NCBI RefSeq assembly: GCF_042676985.1
Contig: NZ_JBHTIK010000004.1
Span: forward strand, 124,001 to 188,000
DNA: 64,000 nt
Source of the DNA: Sphingosinicella xenopeptidilytica
GTDB lineage: Bacteria; Pseudomonadota; Alphaproteobacteria; Sphingomonadales; Sphingomonadaceae
Direction of reading: 5' to 3'
Under the pieces are notes generated by a model. That model had not been told where the DNA came from, did not search any database, and saw only the letters and a program-made list of their open reading frames with translations. Below are positions 26,253 through 35,017 of the stretch, piece by piece. Each line of letters begins with the position of its first letter. Within the stretch, counting starts at the first letter, position 1. The translations under genes were made by a program, and so were the position numbers.

Positions 26253-28777
26253 CGCGGCTTTTCGCCCATGCGCTCAAGAAGCGCGCGCGTGTGGACCTGA
26301 TCGGCCTTGTAGGTGCCGGTGAGCGCATACATCACGAGATTGACGCCGAAGCGCAGCGCTTGCTCACGCTGCGACGGGCTGACGGCACGGTCGCTCGACC
26401 AGAGCGAGGCCCAATCCCCACCGCCGATGACGACGCCGGACACGCGGCCGTCTCCACCATCGGTGCCCGCTTCGGTCCAGACTGCGCCGCCTGCGTAGCT
26501 GTGCAGCAGGTAGAAGCTGCGCGAGAGCACATGTTCGCTGCCGACTTCGCTGAGCGCGGGCAGACCGAGCGGTTCCAGTAGATCGCGCGCGCCGCTGCCC
26601 GCACCAAGCGGCCGCCCGAAATCGAAGAGCACCAGGCCGCCGGCGGCGATGTAGGCGCGGAGCTTCAGCGCGGTTGCCGGAGACATGGAGCGTACCTGCC
26701 CGGCGGGCCAATAGAGCACAGGATAGGCGCCGAGCGGATCGCGCGCGGGATCGACGGCGGCGGGCTTGGCGGGCGAGACGGAGGTGCGGCGCGTGAGCGT
26801 CTGCCCGAGCGTTTCGAGGCCGCGCGCGACGCCTGCGTCTGCGGCGGCGCTGCCGGTGCGCACGTAGGCGAGCTGGAGATCGGCGGCCTCCGCGGGTTTG
26901 GGAGCCATGACGAAGAGCATCGCAGCCGCGACCGGCACGAGTGCGCCGCGCAGGCGAAGCGCGACGAGGATGTCCACAAGCGCGAGCAGCACGGCGGCGA
27001 GGATCAGCCATGCGCCGATATCGACCGGCGGCGCGGCTTCGGCGGCGGGGCGAAGGCCCTGCGTGCCGACGGGCGCGAAGCTGAAGCGCGGGCCGAGCGC
27101 GCCCGCGAGGTTGATGACCCTGCGCGCATCGCCGCTGCGATAGAGGCCGGGCGGCGAGGCCGCGCTTGCCACGGCGGCGTCAAACGCTGCGGCGGGAATC
27201 GTGACAGGCTGGGCGGGTTCCTGCCATTCGCCGCGCGCGCCGAGCATCCGTTCGAGCACCCACGGCTTCGCGCCCGCGATGTCGATCGAGGCCGGATTGG
27301 CGCCGAGCGGCAGCAGGCGGCGCAACATCGCTTCAAAGAGGCCGCTGAGGGGGAGCGTGGACCACGATGGGTCGGCGGCGGTGTGGACGAGGATGAGAAG
27401 CCCCGCGCCGCGCCGCGCCGCGCTCACCATCGGCGTGCCGTCCGCAAGCCATGCCCAGCGCATCGCGTCAGCATCCGACGCGGCGAGAAGCTGGCGCGCG
27501 ACGCGCGCTTCCGCCGGTATGGGAAGCCCGGCGAGCGGCCCGGCGGCTTCGAAACCGCCGATCGCCTGCGGCTGTTGCCACGAGAGTACGCCGCCAAGTG
27601 CGCGTGCGCCCGCGCGCAAGGGTACGGGCGAGAGCGCGCTACCGTTTTCGGCGATGCGCGGCCCGGCGAAGAGGATGACGACGGCGCCTTTCTCCACGCG
27701 CTCCAGCAGCGGTTTCGCCTGCGCGGGCTCGGCGGCGACATCGGTGAGCACGAACAGCGTCGCGGGGTCTTCGGCGGCGGTGGCGAGCGTGCCGGTCTTG
27801 ATCTCGGCGTGCGGTTCGAGTGCGCGGCGCACGTAGTAGCCGCCTGATTCGAGCGGCGGGGCGTTCGATGGGCCTTCTATGACGACGACACGCGGACGCG
27901 CCGCGCTGCCGTCTGCAAGGTAGATCGCCTGCGCGCTGCCGCCGACGGTGAGGCGGCTCACGTCGGCGCGCTCCGAGGCGTCGAGGCGGACGCGGAAGGT
28001 CGCGACGTCGCCTTCGAACTGGAGGGGCTCGCTGGAGAGCGTCTGGCCCCGACGGCTGCGGAAGCCGAGTGTGGCAGCCGCAAGGCCGGGCGGCGCGATA
28101 ACCTGTCCGCTCCAGCCGTCGTTGGTGCGCCCGGCGATGCGGATGGCGGGTTCGGCGGGCGGCAAAGCGAGGAGTTCGCCGCCCGCCAGCGCGCGGCGGA
28201 GCGCGGGGGCGCCTGCGTCCTCAACGCCGTCCGACACCCAGAGGAAGGCGGCGTCCTTCGGCAGCGCGGCGGCGCGGCGGGCGCGGTCCGCCGGCCACGG
28301 CAGCGGCGAGAGCGCGGCGAGCTGGGCCTTTGCCGTCGGCGCATCGACCCAGTGCGCGGTGGGCGCCGGTCCATCGAAGGCGGTGGGGAGGATCGTGAAG
28401 CGCGTCGTTGCCGGAAGCGTATCGATGCGCTCGGCGGCGGCGGTGACGAGCCGGTCCCACTGCGAGGCGGCGGACCAGCCGTTGTCGACGACGATGGCGA
28501 GGCGTGCGGGCGGCGCTGTTGCAGGTGTCGGCTTCCAGACCGGCCCGGCGAGGCCGACGAGGAGCAGTGCGACGATGCCGATCCGCAGCAGCACCAGCCA
28601 CCACGGCGGCGTCGCGACGGGCGGCGGCGGGATTTCGGCGTCGCCGAGCAGCACGATCGAGGGCAGGCGGACGCGGCGCACGGCGGGCGGCAGGCGGCGC
28701 AGCAGGAACCAGAGGAACGGCAGCGCTAGGCCTGCGGCGAGCAGCCACGGCACGGCGAAGCTGAATGCGCCGCCCAT
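26249..28777 (-). CDS. BatA-like/DUF4159 domain membrane protein
   Basis: 842 residues. The N-terminus is a BatA/Aerotolerance-type anchor (PWLLAAGLALPFLWFLLRRLPP, then helix LRIGIVALLLVGLAGPVW) followed by a VWA-like region with VVDNGWSAASQW. The C-terminal 210 residues, after two helices, form DUF4159 (DLQLAYVRTGSAAADAGVARGLETL...GGLVLFDFGRPLG). It probably works in the envelope with the VWA proteins and MoxR. It overlaps both neighbours (TGATG and ATGA), so the four proteins are made together. Confidence 0.8.
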   Translation of the reverse strand: MGGAFSFAVPWLLAAGLALPFLWFLLRRLPPAVRRVRLPSIVLLGDAEIPPPPVATPPWWLVLLRIGIVALLLVGLAGPVWKPTPATAPPARLAIVVDNGWSAASQWDRLVTAAAERIDTLPATTRFTILPTAFDGPAPTAHWVDAPTAKAQLAALSPLPWPADRARRAAALPKDAAFLWVSDGVEDAGAPALRRALAGGELLALPPAEPAIRIAGRTNDGWSGQVIAPPGLAAATLGFRSRRGQTLSSEPLQFEGDVATFRVRLDASERADVSRLTVGGSAQAIYLADGSAARPRVVVIEGPSNAPPLESGGYYVRRALEPHAEIKTGTLATAAEDPATLFVLTDVAAEPAQAKPLLERVEKGAVVILFAGPRIAENGSALSPVPLRAGARALGGVLSWQQPQAIGGFEAAGPLAGLPIPAEARVARQLLAASDADAMRWAWLADGTPMVSAARRGAGLLILVHTAADPSWSTLPLSGLFEAMLRRLLPLGANPASIDIAGAKPWVLERMLGARGEWQEPAQPVTIPAAAFDAAVASAASPPGLYRSGDARRVINLAGALGPRFSFAPVGTQGLRPAAEAAPPVDIGAWLILAAVLLALVDILVALRLRGALVPVAAAMLFVMAPKPAEAADLQLAYVRTGSAAADAGVARGLETLGQTLTRRTSVSPAKPAAVDPARDPLGAYPVLYWPAGQVRSMSPATALKLRAYIAAGGLVLFDFGRPLGAGSGARDLLEPLGLPALSEVGSEHVLSRSFYLLHSYAGGAVWTEAGTDGGDGRVSGVVIGGGDWASLWSSDRAVSPSQREQALRFGVNLVMYALTGTYKADQVHTRALLERMGEKPR

Positions 28778-29597
28778 CAGGCCGCGCGCAGCCAGTTTGC
28801 GATGCGCGCGGCGTGCGCGGCGGCGTCATCGCTTGTCACCGCCTCGACGAGCAGCCAGCCTGGGCGGTCGCAGGCGGCGGCGATGCGCGCGCGGTGCGCG
28901 GCCCATGCGGCGGCATAGGTTTCGCTGAGGGCTTCGACGCGGCCCGCCTCGAACGGGCGATCGCCGGGCTCGACGGCATCGAAATGCACGCGGCCCGCGA
29001 AGGGGAAGGCGATCTCGGCGGGATCGGCGACGGCGATGACGACGCCCTGCGCGCCAGCTGCCGCTGCGGCGGCGATCCAGTCGAGCGCGCCGGGGCTGAG
29101 GAAATCCCCTGCCGCGAGCACGATATCGGCGGGGCCGGGGTTCGTGAGCAGGGGGACATCGCCGTGGCCGTGCGGCGCGAGCAGGGCGTCACCGCGCAAA
29201 GGGCGCGGATCGGGAGGCGCGCAGCACGTCTCGCCTGCCTCGTACGCGGCGAGGCCGAGCGCGGCGACGAGCGTATCCGCGAGCGTTTTCTTGCGGGGCA
29301 GGGATTCATCGGAGGCGTAGTCCATCGAGGCGCTCGCGTCGGACCAGAGCCACAGGCGCACGGGGTCTTCGCGCTCGCGCTCGCGCACGTAGAGCGCGTC
29401 GCTGCGGCCCGAGCGGCGCCAATCCACCTTGTCCGCCGCCTCGCCGGGGGTGAGCATCCGGTATTGCCAGAATTCCGAGCCCGGTCCTGCCGCGCGGCGG
29501 GGGTGCGCGCCCGCCTGTCGCGCGGCGCGGGCGCGGGCGCGCGTGAGGCGCAGCGGGCCGAGCATGGCCGCGATGCGTTCGGCGTCGAGGAGCCCGC

Positions 29598-29601
<4 letters not shown>
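28777..29601 (-). CDS. DUF58 domain-containing protein
   Basis: 274 residues without membrane helices. The DUF58 hallmark is GEAADKVDWRRSGRSDALYVRE, followed by WSDASASMDY, a MIDAS-like DxSxS metal-binding motif of the VWA fold. Usually found directly after moxR; the pair is thought to help metal insertion or complex maturation, but no substrate is known here. Its start overlaps the moxR stop by four bases. Confidence 0.87.
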
Positions 29602-30590
<989 letters not shown>

Positions 30591-30655
30591 GGCACTCTAA
30601 TACGTCGGGTGATCAGGGTTACAATCATCGCCGCGCGCGATAAGGGTGGCAAGCC

Positions 30656-31210
30656 ATGATCGACACACGTGCCACCCTCGACCTTCCGGCGTCGCTTGCT
30701 GAAATCGCGCAGGCCGTCGCCGCGCAGAGGCTGCCGCCGGTCGAAAGCTGGCACCCGGAGCGCACCGGCGACAGCGAAATGCGGATCGCGCGGGACGGGA
30801 CGTGGTTCCATCAGGACGCGCCGATCCCCCGGCCCGAGATGGTGCGGCTGTTCTCGACGATCCTGCGCCGCGAGGCGGACGGGCGGCATGTGCTGGTGAC
30901 GCCTGCAGAGAAGCTCGACATCGCGGTTGAGGACGCGGCGTTCATCGCCGTCGCGGTGCGGAGCGAGGGAGAGGGGGACGGGCGGCGTCTCGGCTTCACG
31001 CTGGGCACCGGCGATCCGGTGATCGCCGGGCCGGAGAACGCAATTTCGCTGCGGGACGGGGCGCCGTACCTGCATGTGCGCGGCGGGCTGGAGGCGCGGA
31101 TCGCGCGGCCCGTCTATTATGAACTCGCCGAAATCGCCATCGCCGAGGGCGGCGATCCGCCCGGCGTGTGGAGCGAAGGCGCATACTTCCCGCTGATGGA
31201 CGCCGCATGA
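30656..31210 (+). CDS. DUF1285 domain-containing protein
   Basis: 184 residues. The family pattern includes PPVESWHPERTGDSEMRIARDGTWFHQDAPIPRPEMVRLFSTILRRE and the C-terminal PVYYELAEIA...GVWSEGAYFPL. Structures of the family show two beta-rich halves; function is unknown. AAGGGTGG precedes the ATG. It overlaps the next gene by ATGA and starts the DUF1285-NUDIX-cca operon, a common arrangement in alphaproteobacteria. Confidence 0.88.
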   Translation: MIDTRATLDLPASLAEIAQAVAAQRLPPVESWHPERTGDSEMRIARDGTWFHQDAPIPRPEMVRLFSTILRREADGRHVLVTPAEKLDIAVEDAAFIAVAVRSEGEGDGRRLGFTLGTGDPVIAGPENAISLRDGAPYLHVRGGLEARIARPVYYELAEIAIAEGGDPPGVWSEGAYFPLMDAA

Positions 31211-31809
31211 GCCCCGATCTCGACTGGATTCGCGCGCGCCTGCGCCACTATGAACGCATCCCCGGCCATCTGCCGCAGTTCGGCGACGACATCGACAATT
31301 TCGATACCGAGCTCCTCGGCGCGCTTACGCCTGCGGCGGTGCTCGTGCCGGTGATCGCGCGGCGCGAACCGACGCTGCTGTTCACCAAGCGCAATGCGAA
31401 CATGCGTCGTCATGCGGGACAGGTGGCGTTTCCGGGCGGGCGGCTCGACCCCGGTGAGGACGCGGTGCGCGCGGCGCTGCGCGAGGCGGAGGAGGAGACG
31501 GCGCTGTCGCCGACCCACGTGGAAGTGATCGCCCCGATCGACGACTATGCGACGGGAACGGGGTTCCGTGTGACGCCGGTAGTGGGCATCATTCCGCCCG
31601 ACCTCGCACTGATGCCGCACGAGGCGGAGGTCGAGAGCCTGTTCGAGGTGCCGCTCGATTATGTGCTCGATGCTTCGAAGCACGAGAGGCGGACGGGCGA
31701 ATGGAAGGGGCGTGAACGCACCTTCTACGTGATCCCGTGGCGCGATGGTGACATCTGGGGCGCGACGGCGGGGATGGTCGTGAACCTCGCGCGGATCCTG
31801 ACGCAATGA
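31207..31809 (+). CDS. NUDIX hydrolase, CoA pyrophosphatase type
   Basis: 200 residues. The NUDIX box is readable as GRLDPGEDAVRAALREAEEE (G-x5-E-x7-RE-x2-EE). The preceding LLFTKRNANMRRHAGQVAFPGG is typical for the NudL/YeaB group, which splits CoA and its derivatives into 4'-phosphopantetheine and 3',5'-ADP. The ATG overlapping the DUF1285 stop was chosen although the frame is open 13 codons further up. It overlaps cca by four bases. Confidence 0.88.
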   Translation: MSPDLDWIRARLRHYERIPGHLPQFGDDIDNFDTELLGALTPAAVLVPVIARREPTLLFTKRNANMRRHAGQVAFPGGRLDPGEDAVRAALREAEEETALSPTHVEVIAPIDDYATGTGFRVTPVVGIIPPDLALMPHEAEVESLFEVPLDYVLDASKHERRTGEWKGRERTFYVIPWRDGDIWGATAGMVVNLARILTQ

Positions 31810-32996
31810 GGCTTCCTCGGCAGGCATGGGCGGAGACGCCGGGCGGCAGCGCTGTGCTGAGTGCGCTCGATGCGGGGAGCGGTACGACACGGCTGGTCGG
31901 CGGCGCGGTGCGCGATGCGCTGCTCGCGCTGCCGGTGACAGATGTCGATCTTGCGACGGCGCTTTCTCCCCAAGAGGTGACGAAGCGACTGGAAGCAGCG
32001 GGGGTGCAGGTGGTGCCGACGGGGATCGCGCACGGCACGGTGACGGCGGTGACGCCTGACCTCATCATGGAGGTCACGACGCTGCGCCGTGACGTTTCTA
32101 CGGACGGGCGGCGTGCGACGGTGGCCTATACGGACGACTGGCGCGAAGACGCGGCGCGGCGCGATTTCACGATCAATGCGCTCTATGCGCGGCTTCCGGG
32201 CGGCGAGATCGACGATTGGTTCGGTGGGCTCGCCGATCTGGATGCGGGGCGGGTGCGCTTCATTGGAGAGCCGCTGCAGCGCATCGCGGAGGATCACCTG
32301 CGTATCCTGCGCTTCTTCCGCTTCCACAGCCGCTTCGGACGCGGAGAGCCGGATGCGGAGGGGCTTGCCGCCTGCGCGGCGCGTGCGAACGACCTGATGG
32401 CGCTGTCGCGTGAGCGTATTCGCGACGAGCTGTTCCGTATCCTCGTGCTGCCGCGCGCGGCGGAGACGATCGGGCTCATGCTGTCGCTCGGCGTGCTGAA
32501 GCCGGTGCTCCCGGAAATCGTGGCGGAGCGGGTTTCGAACCTCGCGGCGCTTACAGCGCGCGAGGCTGCGTGGGGCGCCGAGCCCGATCCGGTCCGGCGC
32601 TTTGCCGCGCTGTTGCCGCAGCGCGCGGGGCTGGGCACGGCCTTCGGCGCGCGGCTGCGGCTGTCTCGGCGCGATACGGCGCGGCTCGATGCGCTTGGCC
32701 TTCCCGACCCGGCACTGCCCGATGACCCGTGCACAGCCGCCTATTTCAGCGGCGCGGAAACGGCGCGGGACCGGCTGCTGCTGCTGGGGGATGAAGGCCA
32801 TGCGGCATGGACGGCGCTGGAAGGCTGGGAGCGCCCCGCAATGCCGGTGAGCGGCAAGGATATCATCGCGCGCGGTGTTACCCCCGGCCCGGAGGTGAGC
32901 CTCCGCCTGCAGCGCTTCGAACGCGGCTGGGTGGCGTCAGGATGTCCGCGCGACGCTGTGCACGTCGGTGCGCTGCTCGACGCGGCGCTTGCGTGA
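31806..32996 (+). CDS. cca: CCA tRNA nucleotidyltransferase / poly(A) polymerase family
   Basis: 396 residues. The class II nucleotidyltransferase signature is LVGGAVRDALLALPVTDVDLAT (GG...R-D...DxD). Then come YTDDWREDAARRDFTINALYA and RIAEDHLRILRFFRFHSRFG, the base-recognition region. It adds or repairs the CCA end of tRNAs. Coupled to the NUDIX gene by ATGA. Its 3' end overlaps the convergent GGDEF/EAL gene by 60 bases. Confidence 0.92.
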   Translation: MRLPRQAWAETPGGSAVLSALDAGSGTTRLVGGAVRDALLALPVTDVDLATALSPQEVTKRLEAAGVQVVPTGIAHGTVTAVTPDLIMEVTTLRRDVSTDGRRATVAYTDDWREDAARRDFTINALYARLPGGEIDDWFGGLADLDAGRVRFIGEPLQRIAEDHLRILRFFRFHSRFGRGEPDAEGLAACAARANDLMALSRERIRDELFRILVLPRAAETIGLMLSLGVLKPVLPEIVAERVSNLAALTAREAAWGAEPDPVRRFAALLPQRAGLGTAFGARLRLSRRDTARLDALGLPDPALPDDPCTAAYFSGAETARDRLLLLGDEGHAAWTALEGWERPAMPVSGKDIIARGVTPGPEVSLRLQRFERGWVASGCPRDAVHVGALLDAALA

Positions 32997-34763
32997 AGGG
33001 CAGCAGATGCCGTTGTCGATGAACTGTTCGGCTTCCTGCGCAGCCATCGGCCGGGCGAAGAAATAGCCCTGCGCGGTGTCGCAGCCGAGCGCGCGCAGGC
33101 GCTCCGCCTGGCTCTCTTCCTCGACACCTTCCGCGACGGTCGTCATGCCGAGATTGCGCGCGAGCGCGATGATCGTGGTGACGATCTTGTGGCTGTCGTC
33201 CGACTTCATCATGCCGCCCACGAACGACTGGTCGATCTTGAGCACGTCGATGGGCAGCTGCTGAAGGTAGCTGAGCGACGAATAGCCGGTGCCGAAGTCG
33301 TCCATCGCGATGCTGAGATCGAGCTGCTTGAGCTTGGTGAAGATTTGCCGCGCCAGCTCCGGGTTCTCGACGATGGCGCTTTCGGTAAGCTCGACCTTGA
33401 GCGCGCGGCCCGGGATGCCGGACGCCGTGAGCGCGGCCTCGACCGCGCCGACGATATCGTCCTGTGCCAGTTGCAGCCCCGAGACGTTGACGCCGACCGT
33501 GAGATCAGCGGCTCCGGCGCAGCGCCGGCGCCAGTCGGCAATCTGGTTGCAGGCGGTTTCGATCGCCCATCGGCCGAGCGGGACGATCAGCCCCGAATCC
33601 TCGGCGATGGGGATGAAATCGGACGGTGAAATGACACCGCGCTCGGGATGATTCCAGCGGGCGAGCGCTTCGAAGCCCACAAGGCGGCCTTCGGCGAGGT
33701 TCACGTAAGGCTGGAAGGCGAGTTCGAGTTCCTGCCGCTCAATCGCCTTCCTGAGATCCGCTTCCATGCGGAACATGTCGCGCGCGACGCTGTGCGCGCT
33801 CGACTGGTAGATGGCGATGCCGCCGCGTCCGCGCGACTTCGCGGTGTGCAGCGCGAAATCGGCGTCGCGGATCAGGTCTTCGGAATAGCGGCGTGACGAG
33901 AAGGTCGTGGCGATGCCTATGCTTGCCGAGACGAAGCACTCGCCGCCGGTGATGACGAATGGCGACTTCAATGTGCTCTGAATGCGCTCGACGACGCGGA
34001 TCGTGTCTTCGGGTGCATCGATGTTCTTCACCAGCACCGCGAACTCGTCGCCCGAGAGGCGCGCGAGGCAATCGTTGGCGCGAATGCAGGGCAGCAGGCG
34101 GCGTGCCATCGCCGCGAGCAGCTCGTCGCCGACGATGTGACCGAGATTTTCGTTCACGCGCTTGAAGCGATCGATGTTGATGACCGCGACCGCGAGGTGC
34201 GACTTCATGCGGCCTTCGAGCGCTTCTTCGAGCTGTTCGATGAACAGCACGCGGTTGGGAAGCCCGGTGAGTGCATCGTTCAGCATCGTCTGCTTGAGGT
34301 TGCGTTCGGCCTGAATCTCGGGTGTGCGGTCGCGCACGGCGATGACCACGCGTGCCGGAGCGTCGCCCGACGGCGCCAGCGGTGAGATGTGCGCGGAAAG
34401 ATGGCGTTGGCGGGGGCTTTCCGAAACCGTCCAATCGATCTCGCGCTTGGCACCGCGCGGGTCCTGCAGCAGCGATTCCACGGCGACGCCGATGCGTGGG
34501 TTCTCGTTCAGAAGGCGGATGCGCGGCAGACCGAGCCCGATCACCTGATTGTGCGGATAGCGCGCCCAGCTTTCGAAGGTGGCATTGGAGGACAGGCACA
34601 CGGGAATGCCATCGGGTCCGGCCTGGAAGATGAGCACGCCGACGGGGAGCGTATCGATGACACCCTGAAGTATCGCTTCGGCTGCGGCAGCAGCGGCGGG
34701 TTCAATACCGCCGATACGATCTGCCGCCGAACCTGCCGCTCCGATCGCGCGTTTCGACTGCAT
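32937..34763 (-). CDS. PAS-GGDEF-EAL protein (diguanylate cyclase/c-di-GMP phosphodiesterase)
   Basis: 608 residues, no membrane helix. A PAS-like sensor lies at about 25-140, GGDEF at about 150-315 and EAL at about 325-585. The cyclase site reads RLSGDEFAV, a Ser-Gly-Asp-Glu-Phe form usually compatible with activity. RAND five residues before it matches the inhibitory RxxD I-site. The phosphodiesterase residues all appear: EALARW, NVSGLQL, ELTESA, MDDFGTGYSSL, KIDQSF, AEGVE and QGYFFARP. The ATG was chosen since AAGGGA lies just before it, where the longer GTG frame would place codons. A soluble, possibly bifunctional c-di-GMP enzyme. Confidence 0.92.
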   Translation of the reverse strand: MQSKRAIGAAGSAADRIGGIEPAAAAAAEAILQGVIDTLPVGVLIFQAGPDGIPVCLSSNATFESWARYPHNQVIGLGLPRIRLLNENPRIGVAVESLLQDPRGAKREIDWTVSESPRQRHLSAHISPLAPSGDAPARVVIAVRDRTPEIQAERNLKQTMLNDALTGLPNRVLFIEQLEEALEGRMKSHLAVAVINIDRFKRVNENLGHIVGDELLAAMARRLLPCIRANDCLARLSGDEFAVLVKNIDAPEDTIRVVERIQSTLKSPFVITGGECFVSASIGIATTFSSRRYSEDLIRDADFALHTAKSRGRGGIAIYQSSAHSVARDMFRMEADLRKAIERQELELAFQPYVNLAEGRLVGFEALARWNHPERGVISPSDFIPIAEDSGLIVPLGRWAIETACNQIADWRRRCAGAADLTVGVNVSGLQLAQDDIVGAVEAALTASGIPGRALKVELTESAIVENPELARQIFTKLKQLDLSIAMDDFGTGYSSLSYLQQLPIDVLKIDQSFVGGMMKSDDSHKIVTTIIALARNLGMTTVAEGVEEESQAERLRALGCDTAQGYFFARPMAAQEAEQFIDNGICCPSRKRRVEQRTDVHSVARTS

Positions 34764-34899
34764 CGTTCCCTTCACTTGCGACTCGGCCGGCTGGTTTCCC
34801 GGCCTCAGATCACGCGAAGGCCGGCACCGGTTTTGAAAGGAATGGCACGCACGAAATTAAGGAGCCGTAAAGCGCAGTTATGCTTTCGAAATAAAGTTA

Positions 34900-34916
34900 A
34901 CTTCCGAAGCGGAAGT
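34900..34916. repeat. hairpin 1 between parC and the GGDEF/EAL gene
   Basis: ACTTCCG-AAG-CGGAAGT, a 7-bp stem. First of three inverted repeats that fill the 254-base gap 34764-35017. Confidence 0.45.
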
Positions 34917-34920
34917 ATTG

Positions 34921-34958
34921 GAGCAAGCTGCGTGATTCCGAAATCACGCAGCTTGCTC
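34921..34958. repeat. hairpin 2: 17-bp perfect inverted repeat
   Basis: GAGCAAGCTGCGTGATT, a 4-base loop CCGA, then its exact complement. No mismatch. On the minus strand it lies downstream of parC and upstream of the GGDEF/EAL gene. No run of T follows on the minus strand, so it may act as an RNA-stabilising hairpin or be a copy of a dispersed palindrome rather than a plain terminator. Confidence 0.65.
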
Positions 34959-34971
34959 TCTCTTTGTGGAC

Positions 34972-35017
34972 GCATCGTCGTTCGCGCAAAACCGGTTCCC
35001 ACTTTTGCGCACGATGC
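34972..35017. repeat. hairpin 3: palindromic element next to the parC stop
   Basis: GCATCGT ... GCGCAAAA, loop CCGGTTCCCAC, TTTTGCGC ACGATGC. Fifteen base pairs with a 5-base bulge. It ends directly at the parC stop codon. The core AAAACCGGTTCCCACTTTTG resembles short intergenic palindromes I recall as widespread in alphaproteobacteria; that identity is from memory, not checked. Confidence 0.6.
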
